A stretch of 64,000 nt of DNA from Molanna angustata. Lineage: Eukaryota; Arthropoda; Insecta; Trichoptera; Molannidae. Both the position numbers and the translations under genes were made by a program. Location of the stretch: NCBI GenBank assembly GCA_963576475.1, contig OY754982.1, positions 438,501 to 502,500 of the forward strand. The letters run 5' to 3'. Below, in pieces: positions 56,701 to 64,000 of the stretch (its first letter is position 1; each line of letters starts with the position of its first letter). The notes under the pieces were generated by a model. The model was given only the letters and a program-made list of their open reading frames with translations, was not told where the DNA came from and made no database searches.

Positions 56701-59062
56701 AATTCATTCTCCCTATCTGGTCAAACTTTCTTGGTGTATTCGCTTTCATTCTATCGATGACATCTTTCTTTTTTTTAGATTATTTTTCAATGTGCTCATT
56801 TCTTACCCTGTCATACATCGACTTGTTACATATTCTTCTCATTTCAACTGCATTTATTCTGCTTTCATGCGTCTTCTGCCATGTCCACGTCTCACTTGCA
56901 TACGTCAGGATTGGAACTATGTACACATGTATTGTGAATGGCAACAATAATTTACCTTATTTATTTCTTATTAATCTTTTTTTTGCATGTCCATCTCTGT
57001 GAGAGAATCCCTCGCAATAATTAAAATACTTTACCACATAAAAAAAAATCAGGCAGAGATAATAATCTTTCTATAATATAAGTACTACAATTGTGTGGAA
57101 GGTTAACACACATAAAATATGTTTTCAATTTTTGTATCATTTTATATAGCTGCAAACGTCTCTTATTATTCTTAGAAATTGTCTGTAACATGAATGTGGT
57201 TTCTTCGTATTTTGCTTCAACTTTTCTTAGTCCTGCTCATCCTCTGAGATACCTCCATTACTTGACATAGTCTGCCTCACCACTTCTTTCCATCTGCGTT
57301 TGGATCATCTCTGCAAATGTCTCTTTCAGAATATTTTTAATTAAATATTTTAGTGTGATTACTAAGATTCCTGGTTCTTAAGACTGATTTGCTGGAAGTA
57401 TACGACAGTAAATATTCTACAAAAACATGTGAAAACTTACGTGAAATGGAAATTCATTAGTTATTGCAGCTCTTTCTTTTACGTTTACAGTTATAATACT
57501 TTCTTCTGAAACTAAACAAATATTTACCAATTAGGGAAAAACCAGCACCTTCTATAATATTACAAAAAATATACATTTACATTATAGAGAAGCCACTAAG
57601 TGGATTCAAAGAAATTAAACACAAGGTATCATAGAAGAATAAACAGTACATAACATGTAAAAGAAAAAATAAATAAATGTGCAATAAAAAGACATTAAAG
57701 ACAAAATTAACATAGTAGGTATAAAAACAGTAGCATCAAGGAAGAGGAGACAGGAAAGGAAGTCAAAGTCGCCAAAATGGCTCACAATATTGCACCATGC
57801 ATTATAGAGGTTTCATACTGACAGACAACTCTAACTGCTGAAAGTTTTGCAATGTAATTACCAAACAAATTCAATTTATTGACCACATCGTTATGCGTAT
57901 TTTTCTATTTATATGGAAATCACACACGGATCATTTTGTGGCAAATTCGCCAACATAAGTACTTAGAAAGTACATCCGTCTGCAAGTAGTTGTAAACGCG
58001 CGAGGGCAGGTCATCGACCACTAATATTGCCCGTACAACAATATTCTTTTTCATCATTTGAAACTACCTAGAGGGATGCCTAGTTCAATGACACCGTGTT
58101 TGTTAATGAACTTCGAGGGTGAGGCATATTATAAGCGAACTACCGATTAATTCATGATCCCTTTCAGTGCGTGGTTTACTCGTGAAGCTTTCATGCGCGT
58201 GTTATTTTCAATGTGCAAAACTGTTAATTTTTATTGTTAATTTACTTATTCTATTTTGTACTCAATACATTGAATGCAAGTGTACCTGATATTATATCAT
58301 ATTTCTTCTTTAGCCAAGGATTATTCATAATTGTAATTTGTACCGAAATTTAGTATATCAGAAAAAAACAACATTCATGTTTACCAGTTGATAAGGACCA
58401 AGATAGCCCAAACGTTCGTCCTCATACAAGGAAAAAATATATGTAGAAACATAATTAATTTTGTTTGATTTCAAAATACCTAGTGTAATGGCAGGCTACA
58501 CTTTAAATACCGCAAGTACTGACAATATACCAAAATTTCAAAAGTTGATAACCCCTGACTGAAACAAAAATTCACAATTCTGAGTATAAAAGTTTTGTAG
58601 GCTTGTAATTTTTTATATATTTTAAAATTTTGGGCTCTGTAAATTAAGCGTATCAAAAGTTATAAGGGGGGACAGACAGACACACACACACAGACCCACA
58701 GACACACACACAGACACACACACAGACACAGACACACACACACACACACATAGACACACAAAACTCACATAAAATGTACTATTCCGAATTCTGAGGAAAT
58801 CCATGTATGGGAACATATATGCTGCGAGGCCTCTAGCTGGTGCTATTAGCATGCAAAAAGTCCACTACACCATACAAAATATTCCTTCGTACACGCATCT
58901 TGGCTTAATAATGTCGATTCATTAAGAGAATTGAATTTTCCTGAACGAATCGACAGTTGGATAATGTATAGTAATAGTAAAAATGAAAATAACCTGTTAT
59001 TTACCTTGAGCATGAATTGCGACGATTATATTTATAATTAAATATAATATTTCTTTCTTCAT
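47609..59062 (-). CDS. Secreted serine protease homologue (S1 family), catalytically dead, 7 exons
   Basis: Join on the minus strand: 59062-59005, 57511-57441, 56436-56333, 55722-55569, 52350-52231, 49726-49547, 47791-47609. All introns are GT-AG, phases fit (1, 0, 2, 0, 0, 0), and the product is about 289 residues, the usual size of a trypsin-like protein. It opens with a signal peptide (hydrophobic LYLIINIIVAI). NEFPFHVSF and CSGTLISLRHAATSSNC align with the FP..VSL and CGGSLI...TAAHC blocks, placing Asn at His57. NDIGIAV keeps Asp102. NDIGTGL replaces GDSGGP, so Ser195 is Ile. No IVGG activation site is present. Cys42/58, 136/201 and 168/182 are kept; Cys191/220 are lost. Family knowledge: such homologues act as cofactors or binding proteins in insect immunity or reproduction; the role here is unknown. 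Introns carry many transposon fragments. Expression is not shown. Confidence 0.88.
47976..48240 (+). mobile_element. Possible solo/partial LTR with primer-binding site (intron 6)
   Basis: 47976-48221 starts TGTCGACGG and ends CTTAACA with AATAAA near the end, as in an LTR. TGGCGACGAGGATGGGA follows at 48224, resembling the primer-binding region of Gypsy-type elements. The left boundary is uncertain and no gag/pol or second LTR was found. Confidence 0.4.
48241..48635. other. Intron 6 sequence, no feature recognised
   Basis: Contains the short hairpin TTGACAACACTTATTGAGTGTTGTCAGA (described in part: ACAACACT / AGTGTTGT). Otherwise nothing. Confidence 0.4.
48640..48960. repeat. Degenerate ~125-bp tandem repeat in intron 6
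   Basis: Three diverged copies keyed on GTTGGCCACAGCCCATTCG (48651), ATTGGCCACAACCCCCATTT (48764) and GTTGGTCACATCCCATTCAT (48890), two of them followed by TGCCATCAAGTGTAAAAAGT-like sequence. A single GTTGGCCACAACCCACTTGT also lies at 15805. Confidence 0.55.
49120..49510. repeat. GC-rich patch with repeated CCACTAGTGGC motif (intron 6)
   Basis: CCACTAGTGGC or its variants occur at least four times (about 49136, 49256, 49439, 49470). The block 49190-49510 is GC-richer, with AATAAACGGAAA near 49373, and could be LTR-derived; not resolved. Confidence 0.4.
49547..49726 (-). CDS. Protease homologue exon 6
   Basis: Acceptor TTTCCAG, donor GTAAGT. Encodes 60 residues including WRIELLKC (Cys168 position) and DDTMVCGE (Cys182 position). 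The end of this exon, DNINM, places Asn where Asp189 and Cys191 are expected. Confidence 0.88.
49828..49945 (+). mobile_element. Jockey-type LINE 3' tail with poly(A) (intron 5)
   Basis: CTACGTAGTGCGCTTCTTTG and CTGGTGTCCTCTACCTAGCC match the inverse of the copy at 55178-55538, and the segment ends in an A-rich tract at 49928-49945. Confidence 0.6.
50161..51113 (+). mobile_element. CR1/Jockey-type LINE, C-terminal ORF and 3' UTR (intron 5)
   Basis: The open frame runs from about 50161 to the stop at 50821 without a true start: KKVKDLGIIIDQNLSWREQV, a block ILLPFLDYADVCYLDANQEL, LERLQNTCIRYIF, RSLLRWLPIRQRRNLHTLTL and SVQAARLWNHIPSQLR. This is the conserved region after the RT core. The 3' UTR is C/T-rich, then GGAAGATATTGCCATTTGGC, AATAAGCCCGCCATTGTGCA and a final AAATAAATAAAATAAAA tail. 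The frame is intact for over 210 codons, so this is a fairly young 5'-truncated copy. Confidence 0.88.
51410..52165 (-). mobile_element. RTE-like LINE, C-terminal half (intron 5)
   Basis: From 52165 downward the minus strand reads LKMNASKSKVMVFEKSES, then YLGSMFQRNGRPDKDIERRV, a block VTTLTYASETWTWQKSHESR, EMRSLRRICNRTMYDRVRNE, TLRWFGHLGRMNEERLTKKI and GRGRPRKGWHDHVNDILKDG. This is the RT palm/thumb and C-terminus of an RTE-like LINE, the best-preserved copy of the family in this window. A frameshift lies near 52090. The 3' end carries an (ATGT)n tail at 51410-51425. Confidence 0.9.
52231..52350 (-). CDS. Protease homologue exon 5
   Basis: Acceptor TTTCACAG, donor GTAACA. Encodes 40 residues, MDVPFDRSPEVNYISIGRAR then KYQEDLCIVPGF; the C.V.G pattern corresponds to Cys136 and the C-x-V-x-GW region of S1 proteases. 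Confidence 0.88.
52351..53500. other. Intron 4, unassigned part
   Basis: No repeat family recognised in 52450-53500. 52640-53130 is slightly GC-richer with small unconvincing frames. Confidence 0.35.
53502..53605 (+). repeat. Dispersed repeat V, copy 2 (intron 4)
   Basis: GATGAAGGGGTAAGAAGAAC, ATAAAGGTGTGTACC and CCACTCAATCGACCAGCACT match 36377-36490 in order. Confidence 0.55.
53985..54545 (+). mobile_element. L2-type LINE, C-terminus and 3' UTR (intron 4)
   Basis: LVNAFVISRLDYCNGIYANL, LQSVFNAAARLITGAAKFSH and LRNLHWLKVPIT, then after a frameshift near 54180 LTFKAIHGMAPTYLSDFCIP and FGDRAFAVAGPASWNKLPPE, ending RKHLKTHFFRESYNNP and a stop. The order is that of the L2/CR1 post-RT region. 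The 3' UTR ends GCGCCCTTGAGGTGAGGTTA ... GGCGCTATAAAAATAA. Confidence 0.88.
54575..54872 (+). pseudogene. PIF/Harbinger transposase, N-terminal fragment
   Basis: LLKKKRRYWVRPVNKLRESR, DALHCLLQEYERDEERFHLY and FRLTTIQFEQVHNLIEIDV match the N-terminal region of HARBI1-like transposases (the RRYWVRP... and D.ERF..YFR...F motifs). The DDE catalytic domain is absent; the frame degrades after about 80 residues. An acidic SESSDTDGDFDDD stretch at about 53945-53975, before the L2 insertion, may be its upstream part. Confidence 0.75.
55178..55538 (-). mobile_element. Jockey-type LINE 3' end with target duplication (intron 4)
   Basis: Minus strand: DDPTLTDGLQSLEHRRKV, then in another frame RLWNDLPNSVFPPSNNPGLF and KIRINKLFSRLQ, the familiar end of such ORFs, followed by a poly(A) seen as T-rich 55178-55188. 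Flanks TAATGTGAATCT (55166-55177) and TAATGTGAACCT (55539-55550) match at 11 of 12, a likely target duplication. The insertion lies only about 18 bases inside the exon 4 donor. Confidence 0.75.
55569..55722 (-). CDS. Protease homologue exon 4
   Basis: Acceptor ATTTTCAG, donor GTAAGA. Frame FLFKGKQTLIFAMAGSIYYD, then GQRRDIIKTYMHE and FFKNDIGIAV; the last corresponds to the NDIALL motif with catalytic Asp102. Phase 2 at its start fits the end of exon 3. Confidence 0.88.
55775..55850 (+). repeat. Fragment of repeat family Y (intron 3)
   Basis: TCATTCATACCATCACGGCA followed by TATTGTTCCACAA matches the start of the Y copies at 22848 and 35200. Confidence 0.45.
56252..56320 (-). pseudogene. Partial tandem duplicate of exon 3 (intron 3)
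   Basis: TAGCATACACAGTTGGATGA ... CCCGAACATACGTGAAAGTA repeats 56333-56403 with about six substitutions and a 3-base deletion, offset by 81 bp. On the minus strand it ends TATGCTACATTC where exon 3 ends TATGCTA|GTAAG, so the donor is lost and it should not splice. Confidence 0.85.
56333..56436 (-). CDS. Protease homologue exon 3
   Basis: Acceptor AATTTTTCAG, donor GTAAGT. Encodes VSFQYSDHFRNYFHICSGTL then ISLRHAATSSNCIC. The C-S-G-T-L-I...T-S-S-N-C spacing equals the family CGGSLI...TAAHC, with Asn in place of His57. Confidence 0.86.
56505..57005 (-). mobile_element. RTE-like LINE 3' part, degraded (intron 2)
   Basis: CATACATACATACCATGTTC, ACGGCCCCGACCTCTTATTC, CTTACCCTGTCATACATCG and CATGTCCACGTCTCACTTGC follow the order of 51410-51900. 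Frames are broken; several deletions relative to that copy. Confidence 0.8.
57006..57440. other. Intron 2 remainder, no feature recognised
   Basis: 57220-57330 is less AT-rich and may be transposon-derived, but no motif is clear. Confidence 0.35.
57441..57511 (-). CDS. Protease homologue exon 2
   Basis: Donor GTAAGT. Two in-frame acceptors exist, at 57512 (TTTGTTTAG) and 57506 (GTTTCAG), differing by two codons. Encodes EESIITVNVKERAAITNEFP then FH. The position of IVGG is occupied by NVKE, so no zymogen activation site is visible. Confidence 0.82.
58510..58640 (-). repeat. Dispersed repeat R, copy 2 (intron 1)
   Basis: Inverse match to 12975-13130: TTCAAAAGTTGATAACCCCT, GACTGAAACAAAAATTCA and TATAAAAGTTTTGTAGGCTT. 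Confidence 0.65.
58672..58762. repeat. (CA)n-rich microsatellite (intron 1)
   Basis: Imperfect CACACAGACACA sequence; the 76-residue minus-strand ORF across it is a repeat artefact. Confidence 0.95.
59005..59062 (-). CDS. Protease homologue exon 1 (start and signal peptide)
   Basis: The ATG at 59062 begins MKKEILYLIINIIVAIHAQ followed by the donor GTAAAT after one base of the next codon. Basic N-end, hydrophobic core and small residue before the putative cut make a good signal peptide. The 5' UTR was not defined. Confidence 0.8.
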
Positions 59063-59635
59063 TTTCCGTGTTTCGTTTTTATTAAACAAACCCACAAACA
59101 AGTAGTGTTAGTTTTTATTTGTTTATTGATTGAAATATCTTCGATATTGTACTATTTGGATCTTATTATTACAGAAAACGTCAAAAAACTATTGTCATTT
59201 TGTTTTTTTTTAATTAATAATTCTGTTTATTCGAAATCAAAAATATTTTTAGTGTAGGTACGAACCATGATATTTTATTATGTTTGATAAAGGATTCTTA
59301 TGACTTATTAACTTTATTCAAATGAGAGGTATCAAATGTAGAGGTAGGCCAAGGAAAAGTGGCACTATCAAATATTAATGGAGAATTAATAAGTACGAAT
59401 TATAAAAGACGACTGAGGAAGAAACAGTCACTTTCACGTAATCGGTTCTTTAAAAAAATTCTTCGTGGTAACAAAGTGAATTATAAAAAAAATCCTACAC
59501 ACGTCAAAATAGTGACCGGCAAACATGTTGAATAATGGCGTCGCTATAGAAAACATATACCTACTTATTGGGGTTTTAGATAGGTTGATAGAAGAATTTG
59601 TAATATGACGATGTATTACAGGGCAAGAAATGTGA
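59063..59635. other. Upstream region of the protease-homologue gene
   Basis: Presumed promoter side of the minus-strand gene. No clear core-promoter motif was identified. GGTAGGCCAAGGAAAAGTGG near 59342 may be a LINE relic (GRPRKS). Confidence 0.35.
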
Positions 59636-60200
59636 GCACAAGAAGAATTTATGTATGAATAAGAAAGATGTAATTATTAGAATGAAAGTTAATACATTGA
59701 GATGGTTTGGCCATTTGGGAAGAGTGAATGAAAAACGCCTGACGAAGAAAATATAAAAAGCTGAGAGGAACGGAATAAGAGATCGTAGTCGTCCTAGAAA
59801 AGGGTGACACCACCATGTTAACGATAATTTATTTTATTTATTTATTAAGAGAAAAAAACAATTAAACACTACACATCACACTTACACATTTTTTTTATAA
59901 ATAATAATGTTGATATAATATGTGCAATCACAATATTTCTCATAGAAAAGTTATGATGAAAACATAGACGTTCATAGATATTAAGGTAGAGATAAAAGCA
60001 AGTAATAAAATATAAAAAATGTATAAATACATATTTTAAGTATTATATTATACATGATAAGATATTCTACAAGACGGAAACGTTAGAAGTGTGAACAACA
60101 GAGGAACATGTATGAGACGATGTATGAATGTTGACGAGGCGATGAATGTGCAGTGCCTAGAAAGAAAAATCTGGCTTTCGTTTCACTCTGCCTAAATGGC
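59636..60200 (+). mobile_element. RTE-like LINE 3' end, split by an insertion
   Basis: MKVNTLRWFGHLGRVNEKRL, TKKI, a stop, KAERNGIRDRSRPRKG and HHHVND, then after 60065 GNVRSVNNRGTCMRRCMNVD and EAMNVQ. Stops and the interruption show it is inactive. Same family as 51410. Confidence 0.82.
59826..60065 (-). mobile_element. Insertion inside the RTE copy
   Basis: The HVND...KDGN coding block is interrupted by about 240 bp that begins TTTATTTTATTTATTTATTA, as expected for a minus-oriented retroposon tail. The short GATA-TT words at both sides may be the target site. No coding region. Confidence 0.5.
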
Positions 60201-60890
60201 GCAGTGCTATGTAGATGCGCACACCTTCCCCCACTAAGCTGAAAATTGTCAAAGTGTTTATTTTCTTTTATTAAATTCAAGCAAGCTATAACAGCTCCTT
60301 TACAGTTTTATAGCACAATTTCAACACGATGCAATTACAGCTGAGCATAATTTAGCTTTCTATCAATATAACAGGGAATAGAAAATAATTATTATAACAG
60401 TCAACTATTCATTCACTCATACACACAATACGGTATGTGAGGGATTGGGGATTTAGAGGTTAAGATACAGAAATAGGTATTAATTGCCTTCCTATCATAT
60501 TTAGCATAGAAGATGACATGTATAGTAGGTAGGTTGAGTATAGTAGGTATGCTATGTTCGTGGGAATGCGCCATTCTTTCTGACATTCGTTCTACATACA
60601 ATATATAGAAACATGGAAAATTTAAAGACGAGTGGTTTGTGGCCATATTTTGTATGGAAAATATTCAGAATTTTTTTATTCAAATATTTTATTATAAAAA
60701 AAATATAATTCTTCAATGCTATTTTATGAAAGTGATGTGCCTTTTTACCAATTTTAATATAAAAATAACAAATTTCGAGTTTCCCGAGCTTGGGGTCACT
60801 TTGAAATATTTTAAAGTTATAGAAAATGAGAATCACTATTCAGATATCCTTCAAAATCTAATGGGGTCTAAGCGAGTATTACTTATACGA
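60201..60890. other. No gene recognised
   Basis: AT-rich; overlapping small ORFs on both strands near 60552-60905 have low-complexity composition. Confidence 0.45.
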
Positions 60891-60894
60891 ATTT

Positions 60895-61110
60895 GCAAAA
60901 TTTGAAAATAATCGAATGAGTACTTTTGTCTGTAATCGACAAAGTAGAATAAATACGGCGTACATAGCACATGAACACATTGTGACGACTTTCAGAATAC
61001 AATCTCAGGATGATACTAGTTGATAATCCGCAATAAAAAATACCCTCAAAGATTGCGAATTCATAATTCCCCACCATATCCCCTTGGGTTAGTGAGGAGT
61101 AAAAATATAA
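60895..61110 (-). repeat. Dispersed repeat U, copy 2
   Basis: Inverse match to 15335-15560: AATCGAATGAGTACTTTTGT, GTACATAGCACA, ATACTAGTTGATAATCCGCA and TTGGGTTAGTGAGGAGTAAA. The (TG)n run of copy 1 is absent. Confidence 0.68.
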
Positions 61111-61555
61111 CGTTGAACTTTCCTCGGTTACATAATATGTGCTCCGTTCCAACTGTCGAACGCATCGCATATTGGTTCACCTGACATCCCTCAACAGTGT
61201 TATTGCAAGGTTGGATACGATCATTGCCAGATCTGCCTGGTCTCGGTATCATCTATAGGTAGGTACATTATCTCCCCGCGTTGTAATGTCACATGGGCAG
61301 GAAACAGCAGAGCAGGATTCCAGATACTCTTCGCCCATAACGGATTTTTAACGAGATTTTAAGTATACGTCATCCCTTTGTTGTCATTTCTGTTATCGTG
61401 TATTCCTGTTATTATGATAAATCCTAAATCCCTATATAAACAGTAGCGAGTGACGCCTTAGAAGGAGGAATAATATTTCCGTAAATGGGAAAATGAAACG
61501 GAAGTACGATATTAATATTTCCCGGGAATTTCCGGAGACTAAACATTCTGTTACA
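61111..61555. other. No gene recognised
   Basis: Moderately GC-rich; no frame or repeat identified. Confidence 0.4.
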
Positions 61556-61559
61556 TGCG

Positions 61560-61640
61560 TGTATCCCCATACAACGGTCTCGTCTCACCAGAATGGGTGG
61601 TAGCCTCGCCTCATATTGCTGAACTATGTTAGATATTCTG
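61560..61640 (+). repeat. Fragment of repeat family Y
   Basis: GTCTCGTCTCACCAGAATGG and GCTGAACTATGTTAGATATT resemble the middle of the copy at 4515-4590. Confidence 0.4.
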
Positions 61641-61644
61641 ATTA

Positions 61645-61805
61645 GTGGTGGCAGATCGGTAAGCGTGCTGGGTAAGTAATGCATTGGTCGCGAGTTCGAA
61701 TCCTGCCACGACCGATTTCAATCATCTATAGCACAAGCATTTATGCTTAGTTTAGAGAATGTATTGAAAAATAATATATTTTCGATTATCTGCCTCCTAC
61801 GATAA
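61645..61805 (+). repeat. tRNA-derived SINE (family C)
   Basis: Box A TGGCAGATCGG (61649-61659), box B AGTTCGAATCC (61693-61703), then TGCCACGACCGATTTC and a body with ATAGCACAAGCATTTATGCT. Shared with 5581-5735. Confidence 0.75.
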
Positions 61806-62265
61806 TAATTCTAAGGTACAGCTAAAAAAGTTCTGGAATATTGCATTTTTTATACAAATGTGATGTTTTAATGCATAATTATATCCTGAGTCTCACTTCA
61901 TATCGTCATAGTCTAATGATATTCCTTCCTTGATCCTACATCCTTTCCGATCTTTCTCGAACTTTTTATTGATTGTTTCTATGCACTTTATACTATGTAT
62001 TCTCCTTTTAATAGAATGTGCATCACATATAATAATGTATCCAATAATTTGGATTTATTTGGTAATAAAATTACAAAATTTTTAGCAATTAGAATTGTCA
62101 GGAATATGAGTTCTCCACAATGCATGGTGAAATTGTAGGTCGTATTGGCGACTTGGAATTCCTTAACAGATTGCTCCTTTTCTAATTTCTCTTCCCTGAT
62201 GCTGCTACCTTTAAACCAACTATTTTAATTTTTTCCTTAATTTGACTATAATTTTTAATTTGTTG
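61806..62265. other. No gene recognised
   Basis: AT-rich; nothing identified. Confidence 0.45.
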
Positions 62266-62269
62266 TATG

Positions 62270-62783
62270 TATCATCTTCTTCTCCGCCCTCGCCTTTGTC
62301 CCATTTACTTGGGGTCGGCTCTCCTTATTCTATTTTTCTAACTCACCTATCTTGTGCCAGATCAGGATTCAGCTCCCTCTCTGCTTCTTGATGCTCGACA
62401 GCCATGTGGCTGGTGGTCTACCTGGTCTTCTCGTTGGAGTCTCGATCTACAAGGCTTTATTTATCATATTGTCCGTCGGCAGTCTCAAAATGTGGCCATA
62501 CCATCTAAGCATGTTTTCGACTATTTTTTTCGTCTATTGGGGCCTCTTTGAAACAACCGCGGACGTGGACATTCCTCACTTTGTCAAACATTGTCAGACC
62601 CCCAGCCCACCTTAGCATCTTCATTTCCGCCGTGTGCATCTCTTTTTGGTGTTTCTGCTTTAGTGCCCACCACTCCGAGCCATACGTCGTTGCGGGTCTA
62701 ACTACCGTCTTGTATACTTGACCTTTAACTCTCACTGGCATTCTCTTGTCAAATAGCACACCAGATAGGGACCTCCACCTCAT
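62270..62783 (-). mobile_element. RTE-like LINE, C-terminal region
   Basis: The minus frame from 62783 reads LSGVLFDKRMPVRVKGQVYK, TVVRPATTYGSEWWALKQKH, MHTAEMKMLRWAGGLTMFDK and VRNVHVRGCFKEAPIDEK, the post-RT region of RTE-like LINEs. Downstream, across breaks, the 3' end contains GCCGACCCCAAGTAAATGGG and GGCGAGGGCGGAGAAG on the minus strand. Related to 25440-25830. Confidence 0.88.
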
Positions 62784-63295
62784 CCAGCCGCTGTATGTAT
62801 GATGTTAATACACATTCACAGTATGTATGTTCGCAATACACATTCTGAATGATTCAGAATTCTAACTGGTCGGGAAGCTAGTTAAAAATCAATTCCAGTA
62901 TGGACAGACAGGTGAACTTTAATAAAAGTGTGTAAAAAAATAACCATAAAATTTTACTGTCCTTTTCGTTGAGTTTGTCTTTTTGAACTCGTTATTTTTA
63001 AATCTCCGTTTTCTCTAACCATTTGGTAAAACTTATTGTAAGTACTTAAGTTTATTTAGTGACTCTTAAATGAATATCGTGCTCTATCTCTCATCAGCAA
63101 TGACGTCCCTTCCCATCCTTGTCAAACATTCGGTGAAGTTCAGTTTAGGACAGGACCCTCCCTTCATTCCCTCACCACACAATGTCCAAATCTCAATAGC
63201 AAACACAATTTATGAACCTATAAATTATCCTCTCACATCGCCGTGATTCGGAATACATTGTCATTCTCAAACCTCATTATTACCTAATATAATTC
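62784..63295. other. No gene recognised
   Basis: Nothing identified. Confidence 0.45.
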
Positions 63296-63299
63296 ATAT

Positions 63300-63735
63300 C
63301 TTTATTGACCATAAAGTTTGTTCAGATGTTTTTCTTTATAGTTTGTCATCAAATCAACAAAATCGATATTCTCATTGATTTTTATTACGTTATACATAAT
63401 GACAAAATGGCAGCAGGGGTTTTCTTTCATATGTTACAAATGATACAAAACAGAGCAATGCGGACATTTTTAAAATGCATCAGATTCACCTGAATTAAAT
63501 ATATTATGCTTGAGCAGTTGAAGTTGTTGTCAATAAAACAGCAAAGAATTTTAAATCTATAAATGGACTATTACCACGGCATTTGCAAAAAAAATGTTCT
63601 TTATAATTTTGAAGTTCAAACTTACCCGAAGAGAAGTCGGCGGGACTTGAGTCAAACAAATCTGGCTGGTATACAAAATAATGTGTTTTGCAAAGGTTTT
63701 CAATTGTATAATGATTTGCTAGAATAATCTTGTCT
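63300..63735 (+). mobile_element. CR1-like LINE C-terminal region, decayed
   Basis: Across several stops the plus strand reads MLQMIQNRAMRTFLKCIRFT, LEQLKLLSIKQQRILNL, VQTYPKRSRRDLSQTNLAGI and QNNVFCKGFQLYNDLLE, the post-RT pattern (IQNRAMR.IL...) of CR1-like LINEs. No long frame survives. Confidence 0.68.
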
Positions 63736-64000
63736 TGCCGCTTTTCGTCGCCTAGGTATTGAATACTAATTAATAATATTATTTTTGTTTATACTAGATG
63801 CAAGAAAATGTATTTATTTTTACATTAAATAAAATATACATACAATTCATTCCTTCGTATTATACATTCACGTTCAATTTTGGTAGGTACTTTTTCTTGG
63901 GTGTCGGTCGTTATTTGACACCATTGTCATTTGTAGCTCTAAAAGGTGCCGTTTTTGTTGACCGTGTTTGATAGGATTAGTTAGCGACATTTGTTACAAA
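63736..64000. other. No gene recognised
   Basis: AT-rich end of the window. Confidence 0.45.

Noticed and set aside
58622..58852. 76-residue minus-strand ORF rich in Cys and Val
   Set aside because: Translation of the CA-rich microsatellite in an intron.

Overview
This 64 kb window is eukaryotic. It is AT-rich, crowded with decayed transposons and has no bacterial-type operons. The mix of non-LTR retrotransposon fragments, a Penelope-like element, tRNA-derived SINEs, fold-back MITEs and the frequent TACCTAC/GTAGGTA word points to an insect, most likely a lepidopteran. That assignment is an inference.

One convincing host gene is present. On the minus strand, seven exons between 59062 and 47609 join with canonical splice sites and consistent phases into a secreted S1-family serine protease homologue of about 289 residues, with a polyadenylation signal just after the stop. 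The fold is recognisable, but two of the three catalytic residues are replaced (His57 by Asn, Ser195 by Ile; Asp102 is kept) and the Cys191-Cys220 pair is gone. It should be a non-catalytic pseudo-protease. Its introns hold RTE, Jockey/CR1 and L2-type LINE fragments, a PIF/Harbinger remnant and a possible LTR. A partial tandem copy of exon 3 sits just behind exon 3.

Layout. 1-9.4 kb: AT-rich DNA, CR1-like and RTE-like fragments, a 440-bp hAT-like element, and a Penelope-like element with a GIY-YIG domain between two (TA)n tracts. 9.4-13 kb: 25 copies of a 141-bp satellite unit. 13-36.9 kb: scattered LINE and SINE fragments, fold-back elements, short tandem repeats and GC-richer islands without clear genes. 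36.95-43.35 kb: a 6.4-kb hAT-like element built around a 48-bp minisatellite of about 70 copies, itself split by a second 1.75-kb hAT-like insertion with a perfect 8-bp target duplication. 43.4-47.4 kb: three hairpin elements and an RTE 3' end. 47.6-59.1 kb: the protease-homologue gene. 59.1-64 kb: more LINE and SINE remnants.

The most notable structure is the minisatellite-bearing hAT family. Two copies with matching termini in mirror orientation each carry a different private tandem array. The very long open frames across the 48-bp array are an artefact of a repeat length divisible by three, not genes. All coordinates were read by eye; ends of degraded repeats are good to roughly 10-30 bases.
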